A DNA stretch of 12,500 nucleotides from Neocallimastix lanati (nom. inval.) (lineage: Eukaryota > Neocallimastigomycota > Neocallimastigomycetes > Neocallimastigales > Neocallimastigaceae): contig JACVTC010000108.1 in the NCBI GenBank assembly GCA_016946835.1, forward strand, positions 332,501 to 345,000, in the 5' to 3' direction. Positions 1 to 8,631 of this stretch are shown one piece after another. How positions within the stretch are numbered: position 1 is the stretch's first letter; each line of letters opens with the position of its first letter. The translations under genes and the position numbers were made by a program. Under the pieces are notes generated by a model, which was given only the letters and a program-made list of their open reading frames with translations, ran no database searches and was not told the origin of the DNA.

Positions 1-1312
1 TACCAGAATTGGCACTTTTTCTATACCATTCGACGGCTAATTTTTCATTCTTTGGGACACCAATACCGTATTGATAGGCATGACCAAGGTTATGTTGAGC
101 ACGAGAGTGACCTTGGGAGGCAGCCTTTAAATACCAGGAAGCTCCTTCTTCCTCGTTCTTAACACAGCCAATACCATTTTGAAGACAGAAACCAAGATTA
201 CACATAGCCCATTGGTAACCTTGTTCAGCTGATAATTTATACCAATAGACAGCCTTCTTTTCATTACGTTCGACACCTAAACCTTCTTCATACATATAAC
301 CTAATGAATTTTGGGCGTAGCAATTACCTAATTCAGCAGATTTCTTATACCACTTTACAGCTAAATCAATATTCTTTTCAATACCAATACCTTCTTCATA
401 ACAGTGAGCAACATTATACATACTGACCGATTCTCCCTTTTCAGCAGCTCTTAAATACCAGTAGAAGGCTAAATCAATATCTTTTTCAACACCAAAACCT
501 TCACCATAACAATAACCTAAGATACCTTCACCACGTGGAAGACCATCTTCCGCTGATCTACGGTAGTAATAAACAGCCTTTTCAGCATCCTTTTCAACAC
601 AAATACCATCATGGTAGCAAACACCAAGAGAATAGACAACTGCTGGATGTTTATCTAATTCAGCAACTTTTTCAATCCATTCAATGGATTTTCTACCTTG
701 CTTTTGAGCTAATTCAATCCATTTATCGGATTCCTTTTTATCAATTTTTACGGAAGGGCGACCGTATCTTCTTAAAAAGGCAATTCTAGTTTGAGCTAAA
801 CCATTACCTTTTTTAGCAGCATCTAAATATAAATTTTCACATTTCTTGAAATCAGTTTCGACACCGAGACCGAATTCATAACAGAAAGCAAGAATAGTCT
901 ATAAATTGTTAAAAAAAAAAAATAAATAAATTAGGTATAAAGTTAATAATTAACCAAAAAAAAAAAATTATAATATTGAATTTTATTATTTCTTTTTTTT
1001 CTTTCATTTCTTTTTTTTATTTTTTTTATTATTTAATTTTTTATTTTTCATTCTATTTTTTTATTATATTATTAAATAAAATAATAATATTATTCTTACT
1101 TGAGCTTGTAAAGAATCTTCATCTTGAATTTCGAAGGCACCTTTTTTTAAATAATAAATGGCCTTCTCTTCATCCTTTTCATAATTACCACGACCAAATA
1201 AATAGCATTCAGCTAATTCAATTAATTCCTTTACAGATTTTTCTTCCATATTATTATTTTTATTTTGTTTAACGTTTCTGTTGATACTATTATATTTACT
1301 AAATACAGGCAT
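1..1312 (-). CDS. Sel1-repeat (HCP-like) protein, 5' part, two exons: join(1312..1100, 898..1), 3' end outside window
   Basis: Exon 1 encodes residues 1-71 and exon 2 residues 72-370, with one base left over at the window edge. The start is the first ATG after an in-frame stop at 1366-1364, so the N-terminus is complete. Residues 1-21 are Asn/Lys-rich and low in complexity, with no signal peptide or membrane segment. A Sel1-like helix pair lies at about 28-60 and another at 68-103, followed by an irregular helical stretch at about 104-155. Regular Sel1 repeats then fill 156-370. Each has the LGxxYxxGxGVxKN...A..WYxKSAExG pattern, and the closing glycines at 190, 226, 262, 298, 334 and 370 are exactly 36 residues apart. 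Sel1 repeats are TPR-like alpha-solenoids that scaffold protein complexes; fungal examples include the chitin-synthase activator Skt5/Chs4 and the ERAD factor Hrd3. The specific partner here cannot be told. Codon use and G+C are far higher than in the flanking spacer. The family call is firm, the cellular role unknown. Confidence 0.9.
899..1099 (-). other. Spliceosomal intron 1 of the Sel1-repeat gene (201 nt, phase 0)
   Basis: On the minus strand the intron opens with GTAAGA (1099-1094), directly after the codons for Leu-Gln-Ala-Gln, and closes with TTATAG (904-899), directly before Thr-Ile-Leu-Ala. Joining here restores a continuous Sel1 repeat (residues 68-103). Reading through the donor instead gives about 11 hydrophobic residues and a stop. 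A likely branch site, ATTATTAAC, lies at 950-942 on the minus strand, about 43 nt before the acceptor, with a T-rich tract between. The intron interior is almost pure A/T, unlike the exons. Confidence 0.87.
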
Positions 1313-1386
1313 ATAATTGGAATAGATTTTTTTTTTTTTTTTATAATACCTTTTTCCTTTTTGTTAAAAGAAAAAAAAAAGTTTCT

Positions 1387-1490
1387 CTTTTATAATTAAA
1401 AACTTTTATAAACTTTTACCCGAAATATAAAATTATAAACATTTATAAATATAAATAAAAATTAGTTTCAAACGTACTAAAACTTTTATA
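1387..1490 (-). promoter_or_regulatory. Possible core promoter of the Sel1-repeat gene: three TATAAAAG octamers
   Basis: On the minus strand TATAAAAG occurs at 1394-1387, 1410-1403 and 1490-1483, that is 75, 91 and 171 bp upstream of the ATG. The two proximal copies are 16 bp apart. The octamer resembles a TATA box and carries a G, which is scarce in this spacer. In sequence this AT-rich such matches can arise by chance, so this is a candidate only. A minus-strand poly-A run (1342-1327) lies between the motifs and the start codon. Confidence 0.3.
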
Positions 1491-1600
1491 TATTCTAATA
1501 ATATTATTATTTACCTTTTTTTCGTTATTTTTATAAATCTATCTTTTAAGAAATAAAAAAAAAAGTAATATATATTTATTTATAATAAAAAATAAAAAAA

Positions 1601-1660
1601 AAAAAAAGAATCTAAGGAATTATTTGCTTTTGTATTATGTAATAATTCCTTAATTCTTTT
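1601..1660. repeat. Imperfect inverted repeat / hairpin, about 17-bp stem
   Basis: AAGGAATTATT at 1614-1624 is perfectly complementary to AATAATTCCTT at 1641-1651, with a 16-nt loop. Beyond one further T-A pair and a single bulged C, the stem continues through AGAAT (1607-1611) against ATTCT (1653-1657), then A-runs against T-runs. The G/C content of the stem is above that of the surroundings. It sits about 290-350 bp upstream of the Sel1-repeat start. It could be a small fold-back element or chance; no promoter or terminator role is demonstrated. Confidence 0.5.
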
Positions 1661-2281
1661 CTATAAGATATTTTATTTAAAATATTATAAATATAAATAA
1701 TAAAAAAAAAAATAAAAATTTTTATTAGTTTCAATTATTTATATATTTATATTTATTTTATATATTTCTTTTACTCCGTAATATCTTTTTTTTTTTTTTT
1801 TTTTTTTTTGTTATTGAATTTTAAATTTTCACTTCATAAATTATAATATTTTTTCATTAATATTTTTTTCACTTTTATTTTATTTTATATATATATTATT
1901 CTATTTTTATTTCTTTATTTTAAATATAGTTTAATAATTGCTAATTTTATTTTAAATTTATTTCATAAAATTTTTGAAATTTTTTTTTTTTTTAATTTTG
2001 TTATTATACATATATATTTTTTATTAATTTATTTAAAATATTAATTGAATATTCTTTATTTATTCTTTTATGTTTATTTTTTGCATTCTTTTTTTTTTTA
2101 TTTTGTATATTTAATAATTTGAAATTACTCTTATTTTATTTTCTCTATATGCAAATCTTTTAATTCTTTTTTTTATTTTATTTTTTTATATAAGAGTGAT
2201 TTTTTAAAATTATAAAAAAAAAATTATTTTTTCTTATCAATTAATTACTTATTTATAAAATTTAATACAAAAACATAACAA
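1661..2281. other. AT-rich spacer without a gene
   Basis: I see no gene. The stretch is T-rich on the plus strand and includes an uninterrupted run of 24 T at 1786-1809, plus several shorter T runs near 1981 and 2090. Stop codons are dense in all frames. Confidence 0.8.
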
Positions 2282-2309
2282 ATGAAAAATGAAAAATGAA
2301 AAATGAAAA
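2282..2309. repeat. Short tandem repeat, four copies of the heptamer ATGAAAA
   Basis: Guanines fall at 2284, 2291, 2298 and 2305, exactly 7 bp apart, defining four perfect ATGAAAA units followed by a degenerate ATAAAAA. The 7-bp period is the same as that of the long array at 8632-9337, although the unit differs. Confidence 0.85.
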
Positions 2310-2398
2310 ATAAAAAATTAAAAAAATTCTGGAATATTTATATTAAAAATGTTCCCTTAAAACTTTAAAAAAAAAAAATTTATGAATTATACTTTTTT

Positions 2399-2456
2399 AA
2401 TTATTATTTTAATCGATTAATATATTTAATTATTATTTTAATCGATTAATATATTT
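2399..2456. repeat. Perfect 29-bp tandem duplication containing TTAATCGATTAA
   Basis: Positions 2399-2427 and 2428-2456 are identical. Each copy contains the 12-bp palindrome TTAATCGATTAA, whose central CG is one of very few CpG sites in the spacer. Confidence 0.9.
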
Positions 2457-2680
2457 AACATATATTATTATTATATTATTAATAATTAATTATTATGAAT
2501 TAATTTATTATTTATTTATTATTTAATTATTAAAAATTTTGTTAAATTTATATTATTATTTGTATTTTCATATATTATTTATATTTCCAAGTTTTTTTTT
2601 TTAATTTATAATTTAGTTTGTCCCTTATATTATATTATATTATATTATACTATTGGAATAATTTGTTTATTATTTATATT
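2457..2680. repeat. AT-rich spacer with a TATAT pentamer microsatellite
   Basis: This stretch is low-complexity A/T. A short TATAT-type pentamer run lies around 2626-2648. No gene is visible. Confidence 0.6.
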
Positions 2681-2913
2681 TTATATAAACATTTATTCTA
2701 CCTCATTATTATAATTATTTTTTTTATATAAACATTTATTCTACCTCTTTATTATTATTTTTATATTTAAAATATTCTTTCTTCTCTCATCATCTCTCTA
2801 TCTTTTTTTTCTTATTTTTTTTATATAAACATTTATTCTACCTCTTTATTATTATTTTTATATTTAAAATATTCTTTCTTCTCTCATCATCTCTCTATCT
2901 TTTTTTTCTTATT
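2681..2913. repeat. 97-bp tandem duplication plus a partial third copy
   Basis: A unit beginning with TATATAAACATTTATTC and ending in a pyrimidine stretch (CTTCTCTCATCATCTCTC) is present at about 2717-2815 and again at about 2814-2912, offset by 97 bp with no mismatch that I can see. A truncated copy of its first 25 bp occurs at 2681-2705, 43 bp before the first full copy. The pyrimidine-rich end (about 2776-2810 and 2873-2907) is strongly strand-biased. The near-identity suggests a recent duplication. Confidence 0.88.
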
Positions 2914-3907
2914 GTTTTATTTAACTATTTTATTTTTATTTTTATTTTTATTTTTTTATATTTTTTTCTTTCTTATTTTATTATATTTTCCTTTTTTCTT
3001 TTTTTTTAATTTATGAGAATTTTCTAATACAATAATTTCGATATATTGTTTTATATTCAAATATATATATTTTTTATTTTTATTTTTATTTTATTTAATT
3101 TTTTTTATTAAAAATTATTTCTTAAAATATTTAAAACAAAATAAAACAGAAAATAAAATTTATTACTGATTTTGTCACTTTTATTTTTATTTTTTTTTTA
3201 CCTTTCAGATTAAATAGTCCTTTCTAACTATTTCTCTCTTTTTTTTTTTTTTTATTAATTATTCCTTTTTTTATGGAATTAAAAAAAAAGTTTTTACGCT
3301 CTATTTTATTATATTTTTAAACTTTTTTTTCTTGAAAAAAAAAAAAAAAAAAGTAGAAAAAAAAGAGAAAAATTTATTATTTAAAAAGAATTTTATTATT
3401 ATTAATTTTTTTTAAAAAAATAAATAAATAAATAAATAAATTAATTATATGAAATATAATTTAGTTTATTTTTGTTCTAATTATATGAAATTTTATAATA
3501 ATTAAAATATATAACAAGATTAATATATATATATAGATAGATAGATTATAAATAATTTCCTCTCTAAATTACATTATTTATTAATAGAAAGTTTAATATC
3601 TAGAATTCTATAGAATTTAAAATTTTCTCTTTATTCTCTTTCTTTTTTTTCTTTTATTTTTTCTTAATTTTAATATTTAATATATAATAATTTAAATAGT
3701 AATTTATCAAATTATAAAATATATTAAGATTATTTATTTATTTATTTATTTTAAAAAAATAAATAAATAATAAAATAACTGCAAATAGATATAAAGGATT
3801 AAATGTTAAATTGATGAAATTTTATCCAGAAAATAAAAATTACAACCAAAAAAATATATGAATTATAGAAATAATAATTAATAATTTATAATTAATCCAT
3901 AATTGGC
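2914..3907. other. AT-rich spacer without a gene
   Basis: There is no supportable gene. It contains an 18-A run (3335-3352), AAAT tetramer runs near 3418-3440 and 3735-3770, a short AT then GATA run at 3523-3546, and the palindrome TAGAATTCTA near 3601. A slightly less AT-biased piece at 3778-3850 has no open frame of note. Confidence 0.75.
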
Positions 3908-3959
3908 ATATTTACTAATAACATAATCAAAATTTATTTATTATGTTATTAATAAATAT
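3908..3959. repeat. Inverted repeat, 20-bp arms with 12-nt loop
   Basis: The left arm 3908-3927 and right arm 3940-3959 are complementary at 19 of 20 positions. The one exception is C against A at the seventh base from the outer end. Arms this long with a short loop could extrude as a cruciform or fold in RNA. No gene borders it, so a terminator role is not supported. Confidence 0.75.
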
Positions 3960-4016
3960 CTTAAAATTAAATATAAACAAATAATAAATAATGGATAATT
4001 AATAATAAATAATAAA

Positions 4017-4058
4017 TTATAAATATTAAATTATAAATATTAAATTATAAATATTAAA
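4017..4058. repeat. 14-bp tandem repeat, three copies of TTATAAATATTAAA
   Basis: Perfect units lie at 4017-4030, 4031-4044 and 4045-4058. Flanking sequence is similar low-complexity A/T. Confidence 0.85.
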
Positions 4059-5040
4059 TAATTAATTATAAATATGAATGAATATTTAAAAATATTTATA
4101 AAGGCTTTTAGTTTATATTTTTTATTATTTTTTTTATTTTTTTTATTTTATTAATTTGTTTTTATTCTGTGTTACTTTTCTTCTTCTTCTTTATTTGTAG
4201 CTATACTTATAATTATAATATATTTTATATCTTTTATAGAATATATTATTTAATATATTTGGTATTTCAAAAATTTATTAAAATTTATAATTAAAAAATT
4301 CATTTTATATATTAATATATATACCATTTTTAGTAAAAATTTAATATATTTTTACTATTATTATCCAATAAATTTATAGAAATTTTATTATTTAATATAT
4401 TTATTCATTTAATATATTAAATTATTAAAAAAATAGTATAATAAATATAATAAATATAATTAAAATGTTTGTAATAAATATAATTAAAATATTATTTATT
4501 TATTTATTTATAATTATATTATTAGTATAAATAAAGTTTATATATATATTGATATATACTTTTTTTTTTTTTTTTATTATATTTATATCAATTATAAATT
4601 GGTATAATTAATGTCACATTTTTTTTTTTTTTTTAAATTTTAAATTTTAAATTTTAATATTTATATTTATATTATTTACTATATTTGTAATAATTTATAT
4701 TTATAATTTAATAATTTGTGTAATCATCATAGTTATTAATAATATTTGAATTATAAATATTAAAAAAATAAAAAAAATTTTCATAAAATAAATTAAAAAC
4801 ATAAAAAAAGTTATAAAAAAAAAAAACGTTTTTTATATTTATAATTTAATTATTATTGGTAAAAAATAAATTAAAATTAATATATTTTATAGTTAATTAT
4901 AATTATATTTATTTACTTATTTATTTTTAATATCTTTAAAAATTAATTTACATTCAAACAAAAAAAAAAAAAAAAGATTAACTTTAATTTATAATTAAAA
5001 AATAATAGAAATAAATTGTATAATTTTTATCAGTAAGAAA
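4059..5040. other. AT-rich spacer without a gene
   Basis: I see no gene. The sequence is low-complexity A/T with a small duplicated AATAAATATAATTAAAAT phrase near 4450-4490 and T runs at 4560-4575 and 4620-4634. Confidence 0.75.
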
Positions 5041-5044
5041 AAAA

Positions 5045-5472
5045 TGTTCAAAAAAATATATATATATTTTAATAATAATAAAAAAATATATATATATATT
5101 TTAATAATAAAAAAAAAATATATATATTTTAATAATAGAATAAAATTATATACTTTTAACAGAAAGAAAAAAAAATATATATATTTTAATAATAATAGAA
5201 TAAAATTTTATACTTTTAACAGAAAGAAAAATAAAATATATATATATATTAATAATAAAAAAAAGTATATATATATATTAATAATAAAAAATATATATAT
5301 ATTTTAATAATAATAGAATAAAATTTTATACTTTTAACAGAAAGAAAAATAAAATATATATATATATTAATAATAAAAAAAAGTATATATATATATTAAT
5401 AATAAAAAATATATATATATTTTAATAATAATAGAATAAAATTTTATACTTTTAACAGAAAGAAAAATAAAA
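5045..5472. repeat. Complex minisatellite with a 118-bp unit
   Basis: The landmark TACTTTTAACAGAAAG recurs with its TTTTAAC ending at 5160, 5220, 5338 and 5456, giving spacings of 60, 118 and 118 bp. The blocks 5221-5338 and 5339-5456 appear identical; 5161-5220 is a shorter version lacking the internal segment. Each 118-bp unit contains (AT)n stretches, AATAATAA phrases and an AGTATATAT segment. An 87-codon open frame over 5044-5307 consists only of Lys/Tyr/Ile/Asn encoded by the repeat and is not considered a gene. Confidence 0.92.
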
Positions 5473-5514
5473 AAGTTCTTTGCTTACTTTTAGTTGATAA
5501 ACAAAGGGCTTTTT
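5469..5514 (+). repeat. 13-bp hairpin next to the 118-bp minisatellite
   Basis: AAAAAGTTCTTTG (5470-5482) can pair with CAAAGGGCTTTTT (5502-5514) around a 19-nt loop. Eleven pairs are Watson-Crick and two are T-G. The two wobble pairs are tolerated only in plus-strand RNA, since on the other strand they become A-C mismatches. With its trailing T run it superficially resembles an RNA 3'-end hairpin. No transcript is known here, so this is structural description only. Confidence 0.45.
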
Positions 5515-6184
5515 ATATATATATATATATATATATGAAATCTAAATTATTATGTATATTAGATATATTTAATTATTGCAATTTATTATTCGTTTATTTT
5601 TATGTAATTAATATTTAATATTTTTATTTTTAGTTTTTTACCCTTTTATTTATAAAATTTTAATATATTCTTTTGAAAATATAAAATTATAACATTTAAA
5701 CATTACTAAAATAATTTATGTATATAATAAATTTTGATGCTAAATTATAATTTATAATCTATTTTATTACATATTATCTTCAATATTTGATATATATATA
5801 TCTATTTTTTGTAAAAAATTTATAACCTATTTTATTACATATTATCTTTTATATGAGATATTTAAACATAATATATATATATATTTTTGTATGAGATTTT
5901 TTATTCTTTAATTAAATATAGTTTTTTTTTTTTTTTTTTAGTTTTATATTTAAAATTTATAAAATTATATTGTTATATATTATAAAATAAATTAATATAA
6001 ATTTTTTAAATATTAAAACCAAAAAATAAACGAATTTTAAACAAAATGAATCATACATGATATAGAAAAAGTAATAATGAAAATAAAATAAATTTACTTA
6101 TTTATAAAATTCAATTATTTACCATTGTTTTTTTTTTATCATAGCAAAAGCAATAAGATCATGTTATATATCCATTGGTAATAC
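5515..6184. repeat. AT-rich spacer with a 30-bp direct repeat
   Basis: No gene is visible. After an (AT)n run (about 5514-5535), a 30-bp sequence at 5751-5780 recurs at 5819-5848 with a single difference (TTTATAATCT versus TTTATAACCT at the start), an offset of 68 bp. A slightly less AT-biased patch lies at 6120-6184. Confidence 0.7.
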
Positions 6185-6833
6185 TTATATTTATATACAT
6201 TCTATTCATCTATTAAAATTTTCATATTCCTTTAAAAAAAAAATAAATAAATAAATTTACATATTTATAAAAAAATAAATTTACATATTTAAAAAAAACA
6301 AAGCTATAAAAAATTACAAAAACTTTATTAAAAAAATTCATATAAAAATTCCTTAAAATCTTTTATTTCTTAGTTTAATATAAACTAATATACTCATAAA
6401 TTTATATTTATATACATTCTATTCATCTATTAAAATTTTCATATTCCTTTTAAAATATATATATATATTAAGATGGCATAATCTATCTATCATAACTAAA
6501 AAAAATAATGCAGCATATATATATACAAAAAAAAATTTTTTTTTTAATTAAAAATCTTAAATATATATATATATATATGCTTTTTTCAAATATAAGTAAT
6601 ATGAAAATTTTAATAGATGAATAGAATGTATATAAATATAAATTTGTTTGTATTTTTTATTAATTATTATTATTTATACAATATCTAAAAAAAAAAATAA
6701 AAAATAAAAGAATTATATATTAAATTATACATATTCTTTTTGAAAAAATCTTATATATATATAAAAGAGTTTTATATTAAATTAATATGAAAAATTTTAA
6801 TAGATGAATAGAATGTATATAAATATAAATTTG
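6185..6833. repeat. Four copies of a ~48-bp sequence, two in each orientation (fold-back array)
   Basis: A 48-bp sequence containing TACATTCTATTCATCTATT lies at 6398-6445. Its exact reverse complement lies at 6598-6645. A second forward copy occupies 6185-6228, extending to about 6234 with shared flank. A second reverse copy occupies 6784-6832 with one extra A. The pair 6398-6445 / 6598-6645 encloses about 150 bp, so 6398-6645 has the shape of a small element with terminal inverted repeats. No transposase and no clear target-site duplication can be seen. It could be a MITE-like remnant or the product of inverted duplication. Confidence 0.88.
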
Positions 6834-6969
6834 GTTGTATTTTTTATTAATTATTATTATTTATACAATATCTAAAAAAAAAATAAAAAATAAAAGAATT
6901 ATATATTAAATTATACATATTCTTTTTGAAAAAATCTTATATATATATAAAAGAGTTTTATATTAAATT
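6598..6969. repeat. ~187-bp direct tandem duplication
   Basis: Positions about 6598-6782 and 6784-6969 match almost throughout, offset 186-187 bp. They differ only by homopolymer-length changes and a few substitutions (for example TTTGTTTG versus TTTGGTTG). Each copy starts with the ~48-bp sequence shared with 6185 and 6398, contains TTATACAATATCTAAAA, and ends in AAAAGAGTTTTATATTAAATTA. Confidence 0.9.
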
Positions 6970-7056
6970 ATGAAAAAATCATAAAAATAATATATATATT
7001 AAATATATAATTAATTTTTTTTTTTTTTTTTAATTCTTATTTAAATTTCATAATTT

Positions 7057-7869
7057 TAAATAGTTTAACCTTAAGATTTTTATAAATGTTTATTTTTTAA
7101 AGGAAAATTATACAATATTTAAAAAAAATTTTAAATGATATTAAATTATTTAAATTACTGTTTGTTCAAATATTAAATAAGAAATTTATTCAATATCTAA
7201 AACATTGAAAAATTATATTTAAATATTTTCATTTTTAGAAATTCAATAGTACTCTTTTTTAATATTTAAATCACCATAAAACTTTTATACAAAATATAAT
7301 GAATTATATATAGATAAATAATTCTTAAATCATTTCAAATTAAATAAAAATATATAAATAGTATAGGACTAGAATAAAAAAAAATTTTTTGTAAAATATT
7401 AAAAAAATTATACAAAAAATATATATATATATTGTAGATTTTTTTTATTTTTTTTATATTTATTTATGTTAAATAGTTTAACCGTAATATTTTTATATTT
7501 TTTTAACTGTTTTATTTTTTAATTTTTAATAGAAAATAAATTTTAAATCATTTCAAATTAAATGAACATATATAAATAATATTGGACTAGAATAAAAAAA
7601 ATTTTTTTTGTAAAATATTAAAAAATTTATACAAAAAAATATATATATACATATTTATTTTAAATAGTTTAACCGTAATATTTTTGAAAGAGTTTTATGT
7701 TTTATATTAAATTATATGTAAATATATTTTTAATACTTTTAATTAATTTTTTTTTTTTTTTTTGAAAAAATCCTTTAAATATCTATTAAAGATTTTTTAT
7801 TTTAATATAGATGTTTTAATTTTTTTAATACCAATTTATACAATATCTAAAACATTGAAAAATTATATT
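7057..7869. repeat. Modular dispersed repeats (three block types)
   Basis: Block A (about 103 bp, containing GGACTAGAATAAAA) lies at 7327-7431 and 7545-7649. Block B (TAAATAGTTTAACCGTAATA, 25 bp) lies at 7470-7494 and 7661-7685, with a diverged copy at 7057-7081. Block C (29 bp, starting CAATATCTAAAACATTG) lies at 7191-7219 and 7841-7869. Its first 12 bases also match the interior of the 187-bp repeats at 6679 and 6866, linking this cluster to the one at 6185-6969. Copies are diverged, so they are older than the 118-bp minisatellite. No coding sequence is associated. Confidence 0.85.
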
Positions 7870-7994
7870 AAAAAAGATATTATTGAATTATATATGAATG
7901 ATAATAAATTTTAAATAGATAAATAAATTTTTAAATTAATTTATATTTGATAGAAATTTAGTATTTTAAATTTAAAAAATTTTTTTTAATAATA

Positions 7995-8210
7995 GTTTCA
8001 ATAATAATAAAAAATAATAAATAATAATAATAATAATAATAGTAAAGATGATAAATAAATAAATAATAATAAATAAAAATATATTTAAATAATCTATTTT
8101 TATTTTTACTTTTAATTTATTATTATTATTTTTTTAATTTAAAGGATTATTATTATTATTATTATTATTATTTAATTCAAAGGATCATTATTATTATTAT
8201 TTTTTAATTT
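7995..8210. repeat. AAT microsatellite followed by an ATT microsatellite (fold-back)
   Basis: A plus-strand AAT-rich tract (about 8000-8075, with a clean run at 8021-8040) is followed after about 45 bp by ATT-rich tracts (8118-8130, 8147-8171 and 8188-8200), which are complementary to it. The ATT part contains a 38-bp-offset duplication of TTTAATTTAAAGGAT (8133 and 8171). Confidence 0.8.
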
Positions 8211-8631
8211 TATTTTTAATTATTGTTAAGAATGAAAATTTTAATGATCCTATAGGTACTTTTAATATAATTTTATATTATATAATTATTCTTTGATCGG
8301 GGAATTTTTGTCATTTAAAAAAATAAAAAAAAAAAAAAAAAAAAAGCATAATCCCATAATATATATAATTTTAATATAAAATATCGTTTCAGCTATTAAT
8401 AATCAATAATTAATAATTAATAATCAATAACTAATAATGATTCTCTATTAACAATATTATCAGTTATATAAATTCTAAAAATAGTTTCTACTATGTTAAG
8501 ATAATTTTAATATAAATATTATAATTAATAAAAATAGGACAAATTAATAAGTAAATAAAAAGCCTTGTTAATTTTATTTTATTATTTGTATGCTTTTGTA
8601 AATTTTTATTTATTAAATAGCAAATAAATAA
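8211..8631. other. AT-rich spacer; short TAATAATCAATAATTA repeats
   Basis: There is no gene. It contains a 21-A run (8325-8345), a brief G-rich tetramer in TTGATCGGGGAATT near 8294-8305, and imperfect repeats of TAATAATCAATAA between about 8396 and 8440. Confidence 0.7.

Noticed and set aside
535-789. 84-codon plus-strand open frame
   Set aside because: It lies antisense within exon 2 of the Sel1-repeat gene. Its His/Gln-rich product matches no family and reflects reverse reading of conserved repeats.
976-1272. 98-codon plus-strand open frame rich in Phe/Ile/Tyr
   Set aside because: It covers the antisense of the Sel1 gene's intron and first exon. The hydrophobic start comes from T-rich intron sequence, not a membrane protein.
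5044-5307. 87-codon plus-strand open frame of Lys/Tyr/Ile/Asn
   Set aside because: It is entirely a translation of the 118-bp AT minisatellite, and its composition has no resemblance to the two real genes.
6398-6645. Complete DNA transposon
   Set aside because: It has inverted ends, but the interior of about 150 bp has no coding capacity and no clear target-site duplication, so only a MITE-like element can be suggested.
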